Assembly (NCBI GenBank): GCA_021773835.1
Contig: JAJFJQ010000073.1
Coordinates: 496,001 to 560,000, forward strand
Length of the DNA stretch: 64,000 nt
From: Gammaproteobacteria bacterium
Lineage (GTDB): Bacteria > Pseudomonadota > Gammaproteobacteria > Ga0077536
Reading direction: 5' to 3'
The position numbers and the translations under genes are program-made. The notes under the pieces are model-generated. The model saw only the letters and a program-made list of their open reading frames with translations. It was not told the origin of the DNA and ran no database searches. Positions 18,649-29,176 of this stretch are shown in pieces (positions within the stretch are counted from its first letter, which is position 1; every line of letters begins with the position of its first letter).

Positions 18649-18951
18649 TTAGCGACGAAGTTTCTCTACCACGCTATCGATTTTTTCCTGCATATGTTGT
18701 TCCCGGTCTGTACGGGTGCCGATCTTCATACTTGTCGAAATGCGGGGCGCGCCCATTTCATGGACTTTCTCATGACACAGCTTAACTGCCGCCATAACGT
18801 CGTCCCATTCGCCTTCGATTACCGTGCCGTATGGGTGTAACTGAAATGCTAGCTCCGCGCGTTCAATTATACGTTGGCACTCTGCGATGTATTTGGATAC
18901 CGACACGCCAACACCAATCGGTACGACACAGAGATCAATCATCACGTGCAT
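18649..18951 (-). CDS. Thiamine-binding (YqgV/MTH1187, DUF77) family protein
   Basis: A 100-residue cytoplasmic protein of the MTH1187/YqgV family. These are small ferredoxin-fold oligomers shown in some members to bind thiamine. The hallmark segments are IDLCVVPIGVGVSVSKYIAEC at the N-terminus (split over the first strand and helix) and HPYGTVIEGEWDDVM in the middle. The start codon shares its A with the asnS stop (TAATG), so it is translationally coupled to asnS. The reason for coupling to a tRNA synthetase is unknown. Confidence 0.82.
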   Translation of the reverse strand: MHVMIDLCVVPIGVGVSVSKYIAECQRIIERAELAFQLHPYGTVIEGEWDDVMAAVKLCHEKVHEMGAPRISTSMKIGTRTDREQHMQEKIDSVVEKLRR

Positions 18952-20339
18952 TAGAATTCCAAATGTTTTGGCGTGCGCGGATAAGGAATAACATCCCGAA
19001 TATTGGTGACACCCGTGACAAACATCAGAAACCTTTCAAACCCAAGGCCGAATCCCGCGTGTGGTGCCGATCCAAAGCGCCGAGTTTCTAGATACCACCA
19101 ATAATCTTGCTGCTTGAGTGAATCCGCTTCGATGCGCTGTTGTAGGCGATCGAAGCGTTCTTCTCGCTGACTGCCGCCAATGAGTTCGCCGACGTGGGGA
19201 ATGAGTAGGTCCATTGCGGCGACTGTTTTCCCGTCATCATTTTCGCGCATGTAAAAGGGTTTGATCTCACGCGGCCAGTCATAGACGAACACTGGTCGTT
19301 TGAAGTGTTTCTCGGTTAAATAGCGTTCATGTTCGGATTGCAAATCGTTGCCCCAGGCGGGCGGAAATTCGAATGTCTCTTTGCTCGACGACAATATTTC
19401 GATCGCCTCCGTATAGGGCAGCCGCTCAAAATCGGCACGCTCAACTAAATCAAGGCGGGCGATGAGGTCCTTATCCACGAAGTTTGCGAAGAGCTTAATG
19501 TCTTCGGCGCGGTCGTTACGGATGAAGCCGACTAAATACCGAACCATTTCTTCCGCTAGATCCATGTCATCGTGTAGATCAGCAAAGGCGATCTCCGGTT
19601 CTATCATCCAAAACTCTGACATGTGGCGCGAGGTATTCGAATTCTCCGAGCGAAACGTTGGGCCGAAGGTGTAAACGTCGCCGAGTGCGAGACAAAATGG
19701 TTCTACAGCTAGTTGTCCAGATACAGTTAGGTGCGCTTCCTGGCCGAAAAAATCTTCACTGAAATCGGTTAATCCGTCCTTTGTTGGCACGTTCGGCAGA
19801 TCGAATGTCGTAACCCGAAACATTTCTCCCGCACCTTCACAATCCGACCCGGTAATGATCGGCGTATGCACGTAGTGAAATCCACGCTCTTGGAAAAATT
19901 GATGGATCGCATAAGACAACCGCGAGCGAATGCGAAACATCGCTCCGTATTTATTCGTGCGTCCCCGAAGGTGGGCGATTGTGCGCAAGAACTCATCTGA
20001 ATGCCGCTTCTTTTGCAGGGGATAGTCATCTGGGCAGGTGCCGACGACATTGAGGGTGTGTACCTGCAGCTCCCATCGCTGACCCTTGCCCGGCGATTCG
20101 ACAAGATCGCCTACAATAGATACCGCGGCGCCGGTACCAATCGTTTTAACATTCGCGTAGTTTTCGATCTCCTCGTCCGCTATCGCCTGAATGCTGCTTA
20201 GGCATGAACCGTCATTGATTTCAAAAAAGGAAAATGATTTAGCGTCGCGGCGGGTGCGAACCCAGCCGCTGACCGTAATTCCATTTTGCGGGGATTTGCT
20301 TTCGAGTAGTTGGGCGATCGATGTACGCGGCGTATACAT
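18951..20339 (-). CDS. asnS: Asparaginyl-tRNA synthetase
   Basis: A 462-residue class IIb aminoacyl-tRNA synthetase charging tRNA-Asn in the cytoplasm. The N-terminal OB-fold anticodon-binding domain begins with [23 protein letters not shown] (residues 20-42 in part). Motif 2 ([21 protein letters not shown]) lies in the catalytic domain, and motif 3 is [12 protein letters not shown] near the C-terminus. Length matches the E. coli enzyme (466). Its presence means direct Asn-tRNA formation is available. It lies 11 bases after metH and overlaps the thiamine-binding gene by one base. Confidence 0.96.
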   Translation of the reverse strand: MYTPRTSIAQLLESKSPQNGITVSGWVRTRRDAKSFSFFEINDGSCLSSIQAIADEEIENYANVKTIGTGAAVSIVGDLVESPGKGQRWELQVHTLNVVGTCPDDYPLQKKRHSDEFLRTIAHLRGRTNKYGAMFRIRSRLSYAIHQFFQERGFHYVHTPIITGSDCEGAGEMFRVTTFDLPNVPTKDGLTDFSEDFFGQEAHLTVSGQLAVEPFCLALGDVYTFGPTFRSENSNTSRHMSEFWMIEPEIAFADLHDDMDLAEEMVRYLVGFIRNDRAEDIKLFANFVDKDLIARLDLVERADFERLPYTEAIEILSSSKETFEFPPAWGNDLQSEHERYLTEKHFKRPVFVYDWPREIKPFYMRENDDGKTVAAMDLLIPHVGELIGGSQREERFDRLQQRIEADSLKQQDYWWYLETRRFGSAPHAGFGLGFERFLMFVTGVTNIRDVIPYPRTPKHLEF

Positions 20340-20350
20340 TACATTACATT

Positions 20351-23300
20351 CTAGGATTCCGGGTCGTAACCGAGGTTTGGCGCCAACCAGCGTTCCGCCT
20401 CGCGCTCATCCATACCCTTGCGTTTTGCGTAGTCCTGGACTTGATCGCGGTTTATTTTGCCGACCCCGAAGTAACGCGATCCGGGATGCGAGAAATACCA
20501 ACCGCACACCGCTGCCGTTGGCACCATCGCGAAACTTTCGGTTAACTGCATGCCAATGTTTTCTTCCACGTCCAGTAACTGCCACAGCATCGGTTTCTCG
20601 GTATGGTCGGGACAGGCCGGGTACCCGGGTGCGGGTCGGATACCTTGGTATTTCTCGGCGATCAACTCTTCGGTGCCTAATAATTCATCGGTCGCGTAGC
20701 CCCAATATTCCCGCCGAATGATGGCATGCATCCGCTCGGCAAAGGCTTCTGCAAGTCGGTCCGCGAGGGCTTTCGCCATGATTGCATGGTAGTCGTCATG
20801 GTCGCGCTCGAACTCTTCGACCATTGAGTCGAGTCCGAAACCCGTATTCACGGCAAAGGCGCCGAGGTAATCAAGCACACCTAGATCCTTCGGTGCGACA
20901 AAGTCAGCCAGTGCGAAATTTGGTTGACCAGATTGTTTTTTGCTTTGCTGGCGCAAGGTGTGCACTACGGCAAGCTCGCCGCGACGTTCGTCTGAGCTAT
21001 ACAGTTCGATGTCGTCGTCGCCAATACTGTTCGCGGGATACAAGCCAATCACCGCGCGAGCCTGCAAACGTCGATTGCGGACGATGTCATCAAGCATTTC
21101 AAGTGCATCTCGGTGCAACTCTCGAGCTTGTTGGCCCACGACTTGATCATCCAATATTCTGGGGTAGCGCCCAGCAAGCTCCCAAGCGATAAAAAATGGC
21201 GTCCAATCAATGTAATCAACGAGTTCTTCTAACGGATAGTCGTTGAAGACCTCGATGCCGAGGCGTAGCGGCTTCGGCGGATCGTAACTAAGCCAATCGG
21301 TTGTGAATTTGTTACGCCTGGCCTCAGAGATTCCAATCCAATCGGCATCCGCCTGGCGCTGCTTATGTCGGTCACGCACGGTCGCGTATTCGTCGCGAAT
21401 CTTGCTCACAAATCCACCGCGAAGTTCTTCGCTCAACAGCGTCGTCGTCACGCCCACGGCACGTGAAGCGTCCTTAACGTGTACGACCGGTCCGCCGCTA
21501 TAAGCCGGTTCGATCTTGACCGCTGTATGAGCGCGTGACGTCGTCGCGCCGCCAATCAACAGTGGATGAGACATCTCGCGTCGTTGCATTTCACTAGCAA
21601 CAAAGGCCATCTCGTCAAGAGACGGCGTGATTAGGCCGCTCAAACCGATGACGTCGGCTTCCTCTCGAATAGCTGCATCCAGGATGTCATTGCAGGCAAC
21701 CATCACCCCAAGGTCGATTACCTCGAAGTTATTGCACTGGAGCACCACGCCGACGATATTCTTCCCAATATCGTGGACATCACCCTTGACGGTCGCAAGA
21801 ATAATTTTCCCCGATGTTTTCGCTTCATCGCCAGGTAGTTTCGCCGCCTCGATGTAGGGCAACAGATAAGCGACTGCCTTTTTCATCACTCGCGCGCTTT
21901 TGACAACCTGTGGCAGAAACATCTTGCCGGACCCAAATAAGTCTCCGACGACGTTCATGCCGTCCATTAGTGGGCCTTCGATGACCTGGATCGGCCGTTC
22001 AAATTGTAACCGTGCCTCCTCGGTATCTTCGACGATATAGTCTGCAATACCTTTGACGAGTGCATGACCTAGTCGGTCGTGAACATCTCCTTCACGCCAT
22101 TGCTCAACTTCGACTTCTTTTTTAGGTCCGTCTTTTACCGATTCGGCAAAGGTCACTAAACGGTCGGTTGCATCCGGACGTCGGTTCATTACGACGTCTT
22201 CAACGATCTCGAGAAGATCCGGCGGTATTTCATCGTAGATGCCGAGTTGCCCAGCATTAACAATTGCCATGTCCAGACCGTCTTTGAATGCATGGTAGAG
22301 AAACACAGCATGGATCGCCTCTCTCACCGGATTATTCCCGCGAAGTGAAAACGACACGTTGCTCAAACCACCGCTGACCAAGGCGTAGGGTAACCGTTGT
22401 TTGATATTGCGGGTGGCCTCAAAAAACGCCAGCGCATAATTGTTATGTTCTTCAAGCCCGGTGGCGATGGTGAGGATATTAGGATCGAAGATGATGTCTT
22501 CAGGGGGGAAATCCAACTCCTCAGTTAAAATTCGGTAGGACCTCGCGCAAATCTCAAATTTGCGCTCCGCCGTGTCGGCCTGTCCAAGTTCATCAAATGC
22601 CATCACCACAACTGCGGCGCCGTAAAGACGGATCAGCTTGGCATTCGCCCTGAACGGATCTTCACCCTCCTTTAGGCTGATGGAGTTGACCACGCCTTTA
22701 CCTTGTAAACATTGGAGACCGGCCTCAATAACCTCCCACTTCGAAGAGTCGATCATGATCGGCACGCGAGAGATATCCGGATCGGCAGCAATGAGATCGA
22801 CGAATTTCACCATCAAAGCCGCAGAATCGAGGAGACCCTCGTCCATATTGACGTCGATAATTTGCGCACCGTTTTCAACCTGTTGGCGAGCGACGGCGAG
22901 CGCGCCCTCTAGGTCGTTGGATTTGATTAAATTGGCGAATTTGGGTGAGCCGGTTACGTTGGTTCGTTCGCCGACGTTGACGAATCCCACCTCCGGCGTG
23001 ATGTTCAGCGGCTCGAGCCCACTCAAACGGCAAATTTGTTTAACTTGTACCGGTTCGCGCGGAGGATGCTTTGAGACGGCATCGCCGATGGCACGAATAT
23101 GTGCCGGCGTTGTACCGCAGCAACCCCCGACAATGTTCATAAAACCGGCAGCGGCAAACTCTTCCAATACTTCCGCCATTGCCTCTGGCGTCTCATCGTA
23201 TTCGCCGAATTCGTTTGGCAGTCCTGCATTAGGATGCACACTGACGTGGGTGTCGGCGATCCGCGCCAACTCTTGCACATAAGGGCGCAGATCTGCGGCG

Positions 23301-24046
23301 CCTAACGCGCAATTCAGACCGATACTGAAGGGTCGCGCATGCCGCACCGAATTCCAGAATGCCTCGGTCGTTTGGCCCGTTAACGTTCTTCCGCTGCGAT
23401 CGGTAATCGTGCCGGATATCATGATTGGCAAGCGCCTACCTTGCGCTTCGAATTCTTCTTCGATCGCAAATAGCGCCGCTTTCGCATTCAAGGTGTCGAA
23501 AATTGTCTCGACAAGGATCAGATCGGCGCCGCCGATGATGAGACCTCGTGCAGCCTCACGGTAACTGGTGCGCAAATCATCAAAACGTATATTGCGAAAT
23601 CCGGGGTCATTGACATCAGGCGATACGGAAGCTGTGCGGTTCGTCGGCCCAATAACGCCGCAAACGTAACCAGCATGTCCCGTTTGCTCTCGATATTGAT
23701 CCACCGCCTGACGCGCGAGCGCCGCTCCAGCCTCGTTTAACTCATAAGCGAGCTCGGACAATTGATAATCGGACTGCGCAATGCTGGTGGAATTAAATGT
23801 ATTGGTTTCGATGATATCGGCGCCCGCATCTAGGAATGAGCGGTGAATATTTTTGATGAGGTCGGGCTTTGTTAGGGTCAGCAGATCGTTATTTCCCTTT
23901 AGATCAACCTGATGGTCACGATAACGCTCACCCCGATACGCTTGTTCGTCGAGTTTGTAATTCTGGATCTCCGTACCCATTGCGCCGTCAAGGACGAGGA
24001 TGCGTTGCCTGAGTAGTTGTTCGATGTCGTGTGCGATTGAAGCCAT
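20351..24046 (-). CDS. metH: Cobalamin-dependent methionine synthase
   Basis: A 1231-residue MetH transferring the methyl of 5-methyl-THF to homocysteine through methylcobalamin. Domains in order: homocysteine-binding barrel (1-325, zinc cysteines in GLNCALG and GGCCGTTP), pterin-binding domain (about 350-620, GERTNVTGS), cap and cobalamin domain (about 645-880, with the lower-ligand motif GDVHDIGKN), and the C-terminal AdoMet reactivation domain ending in RYFGVGKI. All parts are intact. No cobalamin riboswitch is possible in the 31-base gap after lptF, so it is probably co-transcribed with lptF. A corrinoid adenosyltransferase gene lies nearby at 28616. Confidence 0.97.
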   Translation of the reverse strand: MASIAHDIEQLLRQRILVLDGAMGTEIQNYKLDEQAYRGERYRDHQVDLKGNNDLLTLTKPDLIKNIHRSFLDAGADIIETNTFNSTSIAQSDYQLSELAYELNEAGAALARQAVDQYREQTGHAGYVCGVIGPTNRTASVSPDVNDPGFRNIRFDDLRTSYREAARGLIIGGADLILVETIFDTLNAKAALFAIEEEFEAQGRRLPIMISGTITDRSGRTLTGQTTEAFWNSVRHARPFSIGLNCALGAADLRPYVQELARIADTHVSVHPNAGLPNEFGEYDETPEAMAEVLEEFAAAGFMNIVGGCCGTTPAHIRAIGDAVSKHPPREPVQVKQICRLSGLEPLNITPEVGFVNVGERTNVTGSPKFANLIKSNDLEGALAVARQQVENGAQIIDVNMDEGLLDSAALMVKFVDLIAADPDISRVPIMIDSSKWEVIEAGLQCLQGKGVVNSISLKEGEDPFRANAKLIRLYGAAVVVMAFDELGQADTAERKFEICARSYRILTEELDFPPEDIIFDPNILTIATGLEEHNNYALAFFEATRNIKQRLPYALVSGGLSNVSFSLRGNNPVREAIHAVFLYHAFKDGLDMAIVNAGQLGIYDEIPPDLLEIVEDVVMNRRPDATDRLVTFAESVKDGPKKEVEVEQWREGDVHDRLGHALVKGIADYIVEDTEEARLQFERPIQVIEGPLMDGMNVVGDLFGSGKMFLPQVVKSARVMKKAVAYLLPYIEAAKLPGDEAKTSGKIILATVKGDVHDIGKNIVGVVLQCNNFEVIDLGVMVACNDILDAAIREEADVIGLSGLITPSLDEMAFVASEMQRREMSHPLLIGGATTSRAHTAVKIEPAYSGGPVVHVKDASRAVGVTTTLLSEELRGGFVSKIRDEYATVRDRHKQRQADADWIGISEARRNKFTTDWLSYDPPKPLRLGIEVFNDYPLEELVDYIDWTPFFIAWELAGRYPRILDDQVVGQQARELHRDALEMLDDIVRNRRLQARAVIGLYPANSIGDDDIELYSSDERRGELAVVHTLRQQSKKQSGQPNFALADFVAPKDLGVLDYLGAFAVNTGFGLDSMVEEFERDHDDYHAIMAKALADRLAEAFAERMHAIIRREYWGYATDELLGTEELIAEKYQGIRPAPGYPACPDHTEKPMLWQLLDVEENIGMQLTESFAMVPTAAVCGWYFSHPGSRYFGVGKINRDQVQDYAKRKGMDEREAERWLAPNLGYDPES

Positions 24047-24077
24047 TGAATGTACGTAAAATTGAATTCCTACAGGA

Positions 24078-25190
24078 TTAGCGGCCGCGGCTTGCGCGTA
24101 ACAATTCTTGCTGCGGACGCTGGCGAATACCGCTTGGACGCCGCTGAATAATCAATAGTGCGACAGCGATTGCGATGAGTGCTAAGTGAATTACCCAAAG
24201 GCCGATGATGGGAGACAGAATCCCTTTTTTCATCAGCGACTTACCAACTCCAAGAATATTACTATAGACAAAGTACACCGATACAGCAGTAATCAAGCCG
24301 ATGTACCAGCTGGAGCCCCTGCTGGCCAATGCGATCAGTATAGCTAATATTGGCAGTAGAAGTGTCGCTATCGCCGACGCCACACGCCATTGGAACTCCG
24401 CAGAATAAACCGGGCCATCGTATTTAAATAGGTCCATCGTATGGAAGTAGTTCACATTACGGGTAAGGTCTTGTGGTGAATTATTTTCAATGCGCAGGGC
24501 GTATCGGGTGAAGCGGGTGATAACGTAATCGAGAGCACCGGGCATCCCACCATAGCTCGTACCGTCAAGAAAAACCGCGAATCGGTCCCTGGAGGTCGGC
24601 TCGACCTCGACGTAGGCTTCTTCAGACCGCATCAGACCAATGTCGGTGGTGTTCTGCACCTGCACGAACGTATTTTCCAAGGTTCGCTCATCCCCGGCGA
24701 CGGTCTCCGCATAGAAAATTCTTTTGCCGCCGCTCAACTCCTTGAAGCGACCGGCCTTCACGCCGGCGATCGTCGCCTCATTTTCCGTCTGGTTGCGTAT
24801 TTCAACCAGCGCTAATTCGGCGCGTGGTTCGGCATATAAGGTAATAAATGCGACGATAATCGCTGCACCAAATCCGAGCATTAATGCCCCGCTTATCAGA
24901 AGGTGGTGGCCGCCGCCGGCGGCTCTGATCGCGGTGAGTTCGAAATCTCGTTGCAGACGTATCATCGCGGTAAATACACCAAGATACAGACTCATCGGGA
25001 TCAAGTCCTTGAGCGAGACGAGCATCTTCAACGATATCATTCGAAATATGTGGTCCGCCGCGATTTTACCCTCGGCGGCCTGGCCCAAATAGCTGGCGAA
25101 CCGCGTGCTGAGGTAAATCAACATCAATCCGCCGATAATCATCCCGAAGGCGCGCAATATTTCCTTCATTAGATATCGCTGCAATATCAT
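24078..25190 (-). CDS. lptF: LPS export ABC transporter permease LptF
   Basis: A 370-residue YjgP/YjgQ-family inner membrane protein. It has three N-terminal membrane segments within the first ~125 residues, a periplasmic jellyroll domain (about 130-260) and three C-terminal membrane segments. [36 protein letters not shown] and the first-helix pattern fit LptF better than LptG. It should form the LptB2FG complex that extracts lipopolysaccharide. The usual lptG partner is not adjacent. Instead lptF overlaps an ArnT-like transferase gene by 4 bases (ATGA) and leads into metH. Confidence 0.88.
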   Translation of the reverse strand: MILQRYLMKEILRAFGMIIGGLMLIYLSTRFASYLGQAAEGKIAADHIFRMISLKMLVSLKDLIPMSLYLGVFTAMIRLQRDFELTAIRAAGGGHHLLISGALMLGFGAAIIVAFITLYAEPRAELALVEIRNQTENEATIAGVKAGRFKELSGGKRIFYAETVAGDERTLENTFVQVQNTTDIGLMRSEEAYVEVEPTSRDRFAVFLDGTSYGGMPGALDYVITRFTRYALRIENNSPQDLTRNVNYFHTMDLFKYDGPVYSAEFQWRVASAIATLLLPILAILIALASRGSSWYIGLITAVSVYFVYSNILGVGKSLMKKGILSPIIGLWVIHLALIAIAVALLIIQRRPSGIRQRPQQELLRASRGR

Positions 25191-26626
25191 TTGGGTACCG
25201 CGAAAATCATCTCCGTGGTTACATATTTTGCATGCAGTCCGAACTCCGCCAGACGTTCGACGTGTCCGCGGCTATTTGTCATGAACACACCAGCCGCAAA
25301 ACTGGGTGGGTTTCGGCGCACCTGATCCCAAGACAACACTTCCGGTGCAGATCCGGTATAGAAGTGCACCCAGTCGCGGTGCGTATTTTGTCGGCGAGGC
25401 TGCTCTAGTCGAACGGGGAATCCGCCGATCGCCAATGTCTGGGGCGGCGCCGCGAGTTCAGCACGAATTGCGGCGATCGTGTTTCGATTGTCGGTGTGCA
25501 GGCGTTCGTCTCGTTGAAGCAACAAGATCCCGACAATGGCGATCAATATGATGAACGGCACGGAGTAATGCAATCGATCGCGTGTGAGGCTGGCGATCGC
25601 CACCGCTGCCATTAGGCCTAGGACGGGGATCGCCGGATACAAATAGCGAATATCGTGATCTGGTTTCAATGCGGAGCCGATAAAAACGACGGCAAGCCAT
25701 ATTAGGAGCCACAAGCTATTCATCCGCGCTTCGCGGCGACTTGAGCGGTCAAAGACGTGCCGGACGGTGATTATACCGCCCCAAACCATAAACGGCAGCC
25801 ATGGCCAGTAGCGTCTAGCCGGTTTGATCAAGTATTCGTCGACAATAGATTGCCATACATTTAAATGCGGGGCCGCGGACACCCGCAAGGTATCGATGCC
25901 GAACTCTGTGAATGGGCGAAGGCCGTGGAGCGCTACCAATGTCCCGTACCACACAACGATGGGCAGTAGCAGAATAGCCCACCGCCACTGCCGTCGTTCA
26001 AGCGGCTGCTGCGCCCCCAATAACCACGCATGCAACACAATCAAAGGCACTGCGGCGAAGCCCAAGGGTCCTTTGCTTAGTACCGCAATGGTCACTCCCC
26101 CGAACAACGCAGCCGGGCCCCATGACGCACGGCGATAAAACCAACCGTTTAGGGTTAGCAGAAACCCCAACATCATCAACGAATCCATCCGCATCGTTGC
26201 GGTGAATTGAACAAAGGTGCTATTTGTCAGCACAGCAAGCGCCGATAACCACGCGACCGGATGGCTCCACCATCTTCTTACCAAAATATAAGTCAAAAGG
26301 ATGACACCAACCCCAGCTAGACGGGAAGTCAGCGTAACGCTGAAATTGGTCAGGCCAAATACCTTCGAAACCGCGGCACTTGTCCAAAGTACCAATGGCG
26401 GTTTAATAAAATACGCCCGATCATCGGTATAAATCAGCATTGGGTTACCGGAGTCGACAATTTCGCGAACTAGGCTCGCGTAAAAAACCGCAGTGCCATG
26501 AAGTTCCTTGATAGAAGCATCGGCGAATAACACTAAAGCGGACGCGAGAGCGAGCAGCACGAAATGCGTAACTTCCGTTGTGGTGAAGCGCACTGGAGAA
26601 TTACCCATGTGAAAATTTTCAGGCAT
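25187..26626 (-). CDS. ArnT/PMT-like membrane glycosyltransferase
   Basis: A 479-residue polytopic protein (about 11-12 hydrophobic segments) of the glycosyltransferase 39/83 type. These move a sugar from a polyprenyl-phosphate donor to lipid A or protein on the periplasmic side. Diagnostic pieces are YFIKPPLVLW in the first periplasmic loop and the LSKGPLGF segment. The classical acidic DExR motif of that loop is not seen in its usual form, so the substrate may differ from ArnT's aminoarabinose. Its coupling to lptF suggests LPS as acceptor (inference). A divergent GT2 gene could make its lipid-linked donor. Confidence 0.8.
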   Translation of the reverse strand: MPENFHMGNSPVRFTTTEVTHFVLLALASALVLFADASIKELHGTAVFYASLVREIVDSGNPMLIYTDDRAYFIKPPLVLWTSAAVSKVFGLTNFSVTLTSRLAGVGVILLTYILVRRWWSHPVAWLSALAVLTNSTFVQFTATMRMDSLMMLGFLLTLNGWFYRRASWGPAALFGGVTIAVLSKGPLGFAAVPLIVLHAWLLGAQQPLERRQWRWAILLLPIVVWYGTLVALHGLRPFTEFGIDTLRVSAAPHLNVWQSIVDEYLIKPARRYWPWLPFMVWGGIITVRHVFDRSSRREARMNSLWLLIWLAVVFIGSALKPDHDIRYLYPAIPVLGLMAAVAIASLTRDRLHYSVPFIILIAIVGILLLQRDERLHTDNRNTIAAIRAELAAPPQTLAIGGFPVRLEQPRRQNTHRDWVHFYTGSAPEVLSWDQVRRNPPSFAAGVFMTNSRGHVERLAEFGLHAKYVTTEMIFAVPK

Positions 26627-27121
26627 CTAATTCCTGACTATCCTCGAGCGCAAAACAATCGACATTGAAGTTAGTTTCTCGCTCCCTCACGAATTGCGCT
26701 TCTAAGCATTGTGGCCCCGATCCTGCTGGTCGCGTAGTGAATGTTTTTCCGTGTAATGGATTCGAATGCGCGACTAATAGCGCGCTTACAACCCGGTATG
26801 CGAGCTGCAGACAGGCATTGGCGGTAATCTTTTGCGGTTGGGGCGGTTCTGTACATAGCGCTTTTAGCGGAGGATGTAGTGTAACTTCTCATTAAGCTTA
26901 AGCCTAGGACCCCACCACGCGAGGCTGCTATCTGGACGGATCAATCCATTGATCAGGTGCTGGAAAAATAGGAGATAACTCTTCAAACTACCCCGCCTTT
27001 AGCGGAAGCAGAATAAGCTGGTTGCGGCAGGTTGAATTTCGCGGATGGTGTCGAAAACATTCGAATCGCACCTTTTGTTGACAGCCTTGGCGAATTGCAG
27101 TGATTGAAGACTTGATCTCCT
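26627..27121. other. Divergent intergenic region between the arnT-like and GT2 genes
   Basis: About 495 bases without a supported gene. Short open frames on both strands have no ribosome site, no recognisable family and odd composition. A TTGACA (27078-27083) stands at a -35 position for the GT2 gene, but the expected -10 (TGATTG) is poor. TTCGAAT strings near 26758 and 27060 recall tRNA T-loops but no cloverleaf can be folded around them. The region should hold the two divergent promoters. Confidence 0.4.
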
Positions 27122-27826
27122 ATGAATTTAACCGTCCTCGTCCCGCTTTATAATGAAGAAGAATCTTGCCGAGAATTGGTTGAACGGATCCACAGCGCCT
27201 GCTCTGACAGTTCGCCTTTCGAAATAGTAGTTGTCGACGACGGATCGACCGATGATTCGTTTAATCGACTGACGGCGCTGGCGGACGAGTTTGTCGAATT
27301 GCGAGTAGTCAAATTCGAGACCAACGCAGGGAAATCCGCCGCACTTCACGCCGGGTTTAAAAATGCAAAAGGTGAAGTAATAGTCACTATCGATGCCGAT
27401 CTGCAAAATCCTCCTGAAGAAATACCGAATTTCATGGCCGCCATCGAAAACACCGACGCTGTTTTTGGCTGGCGATCGAGGCGTCGAGAGACGCAGCTCA
27501 AGAAGCTGGCCAGTCGTTTTGCGAATCGCTTCCGCGGATTCTTTCTGGAAGATTCGGCAAATGATAGTGGATGTGGGTTCAAGGCATTTAAACACTATAC
27601 GGTGAAAGACTTACCGTTGTTCAATGGTCTACATCGGTTTTTCCCGGCGCTACTAAAAATGCACGGATATCAATTTAAAGAACTAGAAATTGAGGACCAC
27701 GAACGTAAATATGGGTACTCTAAATTCGGAAACCTGAAACGTACCCTTCCTGCGTTTATCGACTTATTGGCGGTGATCTGGATGAGGAATCGCATTCTTA
27801 AGTACAAAATCGAAGAGGAAATTTAG
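27122..27826 (+). CDS. GT2 polyprenyl-phosphate glycosyltransferase (DPM1/ArnC-like)
   Basis: A 234-residue family-2 glycosyltransferase. It opens MNLTVLVPLYNEEESC and has VVDDGSTDDS near 40 and the metal/nucleotide motif IDADLQNPPEE near 95. This is the arrangement of enzymes that load a sugar onto undecaprenyl or dolichyl phosphate. The C-terminal membrane helices of ArnC or GtrB are missing; only an amphipathic stretch (LLAVIWMRNRILKYK) could touch the membrane. The next gene begins two bases after the stop. Together with the divergent ArnT-like transferase it would form a donor-synthesis/transfer pair, which is inference. Confidence 0.85.
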   Translation: MNLTVLVPLYNEEESCRELVERIHSACSDSSPFEIVVVDDGSTDDSFNRLTALADEFVELRVVKFETNAGKSAALHAGFKNAKGEVIVTIDADLQNPPEEIPNFMAAIENTDAVFGWRSRRRETQLKKLASRFANRFRGFFLEDSANDSGCGFKAFKHYTVKDLPLFNGLHRFFPALLKMHGYQFKELEIEDHERKYGYSKFGNLKRTLPAFIDLLAVIWMRNRILKYKIEEEI

Positions 27827-27828
27827 AC

Positions 27829-28533
27829 ATTAACCCCCCGGCCACATCGAATTCTTCGTCAACCAACCCGACATCTAGCACAACTACTCTTGCGCTACTC
27901 AAAGGATTAATTCTGCTCGGCACAATCGCTGCAGGCTGGTACATATTTAAGTTTAGTAATTACCATGACCAAATTACCGACCGTCAGTGGTTGCAGCAAC
28001 AACTTGAATATTTTGGGATCTGGGGGCCGGTATTATTTTTTTTACTTGGCGGGCTTGCAACAGCGATAGGATTCCCCCGGCTAGTGTTGTCTGCGCTTGG
28101 CGGATTTTTGTTCGGTCTAGTTGGCGGCACGATCTACGCCTTATTCGGAACCTTAATCGGAACAGTAATTGGCTACTACTATGCGCGCTATATGGGCAAG
28201 GATTTAATAGACAAGATTTTTCCCGAGCGCCTTAAGAAGTTTGAAGCGAAATTATTTGAACGTCCTTTCGTGACAGCTTTGTTGGTGCGAAACTTACCAA
28301 TAGGCAACAACACCCTGACGACTTTGTTCGGCGGTCTACGCGGCATTCCCGCTATTCCGTTTTTTCTGGGGTCCGCAGTAGGGTATTTGCCTCAAACGTT
28401 CATATTCGCACTGATCGGGAGTGGGGTGCAGAAAAGCGAGGATTATCGGATTTGGTTGAGCATCATGTTCTATCTGCTGACGATCCCCATCATTGTGTAT
28501 CTAATGCGTAAATCGTTTACCACTACACAGTAA
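27829..28533 (+). CDS. VTT-domain (TVP38/TMEM64, DedA-like) membrane protein, likely ATT start
   Basis: A 234-residue inner membrane protein. The first membrane helix (about residues 26-40, LILLGTIAAGWYIF) is followed by the VTT core with FPRLVLSALGGFLFG and the re-entrant/helix pattern GTLIGTVIGYYYARY, then LLVRNLPIGNNTLTTLFGG. No ATG, GTG or TTG precedes the first helix in frame. The frame begins at ATT 27829, which has GAGGAA 8 bases upstream inside the GT2 gene. Starting at the internal TTG 27991 would delete the first helix. VTT/DedA proteins include undecaprenyl-phosphate flippases, so recycling the lipid carrier used by the adjacent GT2 is a plausible role. Confidence 0.8.
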   Translation: MNPPATSNSSSTNPTSSTTTLALLKGLILLGTIAAGWYIFKFSNYHDQITDRQWLQQQLEYFGIWGPVLFFLLGGLATAIGFPRLVLSALGGFLFGLVGGTIYALFGTLIGTVIGYYYARYMGKDLIDKIFPERLKKFEAKLFERPFVTALLVRNLPIGNNTLTTLFGGLRGIPAIPFFLGSAVGYLPQTFIFALIGSGVQKSEDYRIWLSIMFYLLTIPIIVYLMRKSFTTTQ

Positions 28534-28615
28534 CGCCAATGGCCGCCTAACTTTGACAGTGTCACTGGCCCGCATTACCCTCCGGGCTCGACTAATCTAA
28601 AAGATCTGTGCGCCA

Positions 28616-29176
28616 ATGGGACATCGCCTATCAAAGATTTATACCCGCACTGGTGACGCTGGCACTACCGGCCTTGGCGACGGTGAGCGGGCATCAAAAA
28701 CAGCGGCGCGAGTGCACGCGATGGGCGATGTTGATGAGCTGAATTCGGTGATCGGTGTGCTGCTGTCAGAAACGCTTGAGACCCGTCTGCAGGAAATTTT
28801 ATTAGCAATCCAACACGATTTATTCGACCTCGGTGGAGAAATTTCAATCCCAGGATCGACACTTCTGCCAGCAACTGCGGTTGCCAGACTCGAGGCAGCT
28901 ATCGATAACTGTAATGACAATCTGCCGCCGCTAAAGGAATTTATTCTTCCGGGCGGGAGCCGTCCCGCTGCGCTTTGTCACCTCGCTAGAACGGTTTGCC
29001 GGCGTGCAGAACGTGCCGTGGTTGGGCTATCGCACGCCGAAACGATCAACACGGTGCTGTTGGAATACCTGAACCGCTTATCGGATCTCCTGTTTGTGAT
29101 GGCGAGAACCTTGGCGCGCGAAAACGGCGGTGAAGAGGTGTTGTGGGATCGTTCCCGTTTGACGGAAAACTCTTAG
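28616..29176 (+). CDS. PduO-type corrinoid adenosyltransferase
   Basis: A 186-residue ATP:cob(I)alamin adenosyltransferase, which makes adenosylcobalamin in the cytoplasm. The ATP-binding N-terminus SKIYTRTGDAGTTGLGDGERASK (its core) and VDELNSVIG are diagnostic, as are FILPGGS and the helix with CRRAERAVVGLS. Length is usual. The window has MetH as a cobalamin user, but MetH needs methylcobalamin. An AdoCbl enzyme such as methylmalonyl-CoA mutase or type II ribonucleotide reductase should exist elsewhere. A TTGACA at 28553 with a poor -10 (TACCCT) 17 bases on is the only promoter hint. The 3' end overlaps the convergent protease gene by 4 bases. Confidence 0.93.
   Translation: MGHRLSKIYTRTGDAGTTGLGDGERASKTAARVHAMGDVDELNSVIGVLLSETLETRLQEILLAIQHDLFDLGGEISIPGSTLLPATAVARLEAAIDNCNDNLPPLKEFILPGGSRPAALCHLARTVCRRAERAVVGLSHAETINTVLLEYLNRLSDLLFVMARTLARENGGEEVLWDRSRLTENS

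Noticed and set aside
26671-26895. Opposing small frames of 70-76 codons in the arnT-GT2 gap.
   Set aside because: No ribosome sites, unusual residue composition and no recognisable domain.
26750-27065. TTCGAAT strings suggesting tRNA T-loops.
   Set aside because: No flanking stems or acceptor pairing; no cloverleaf possible.
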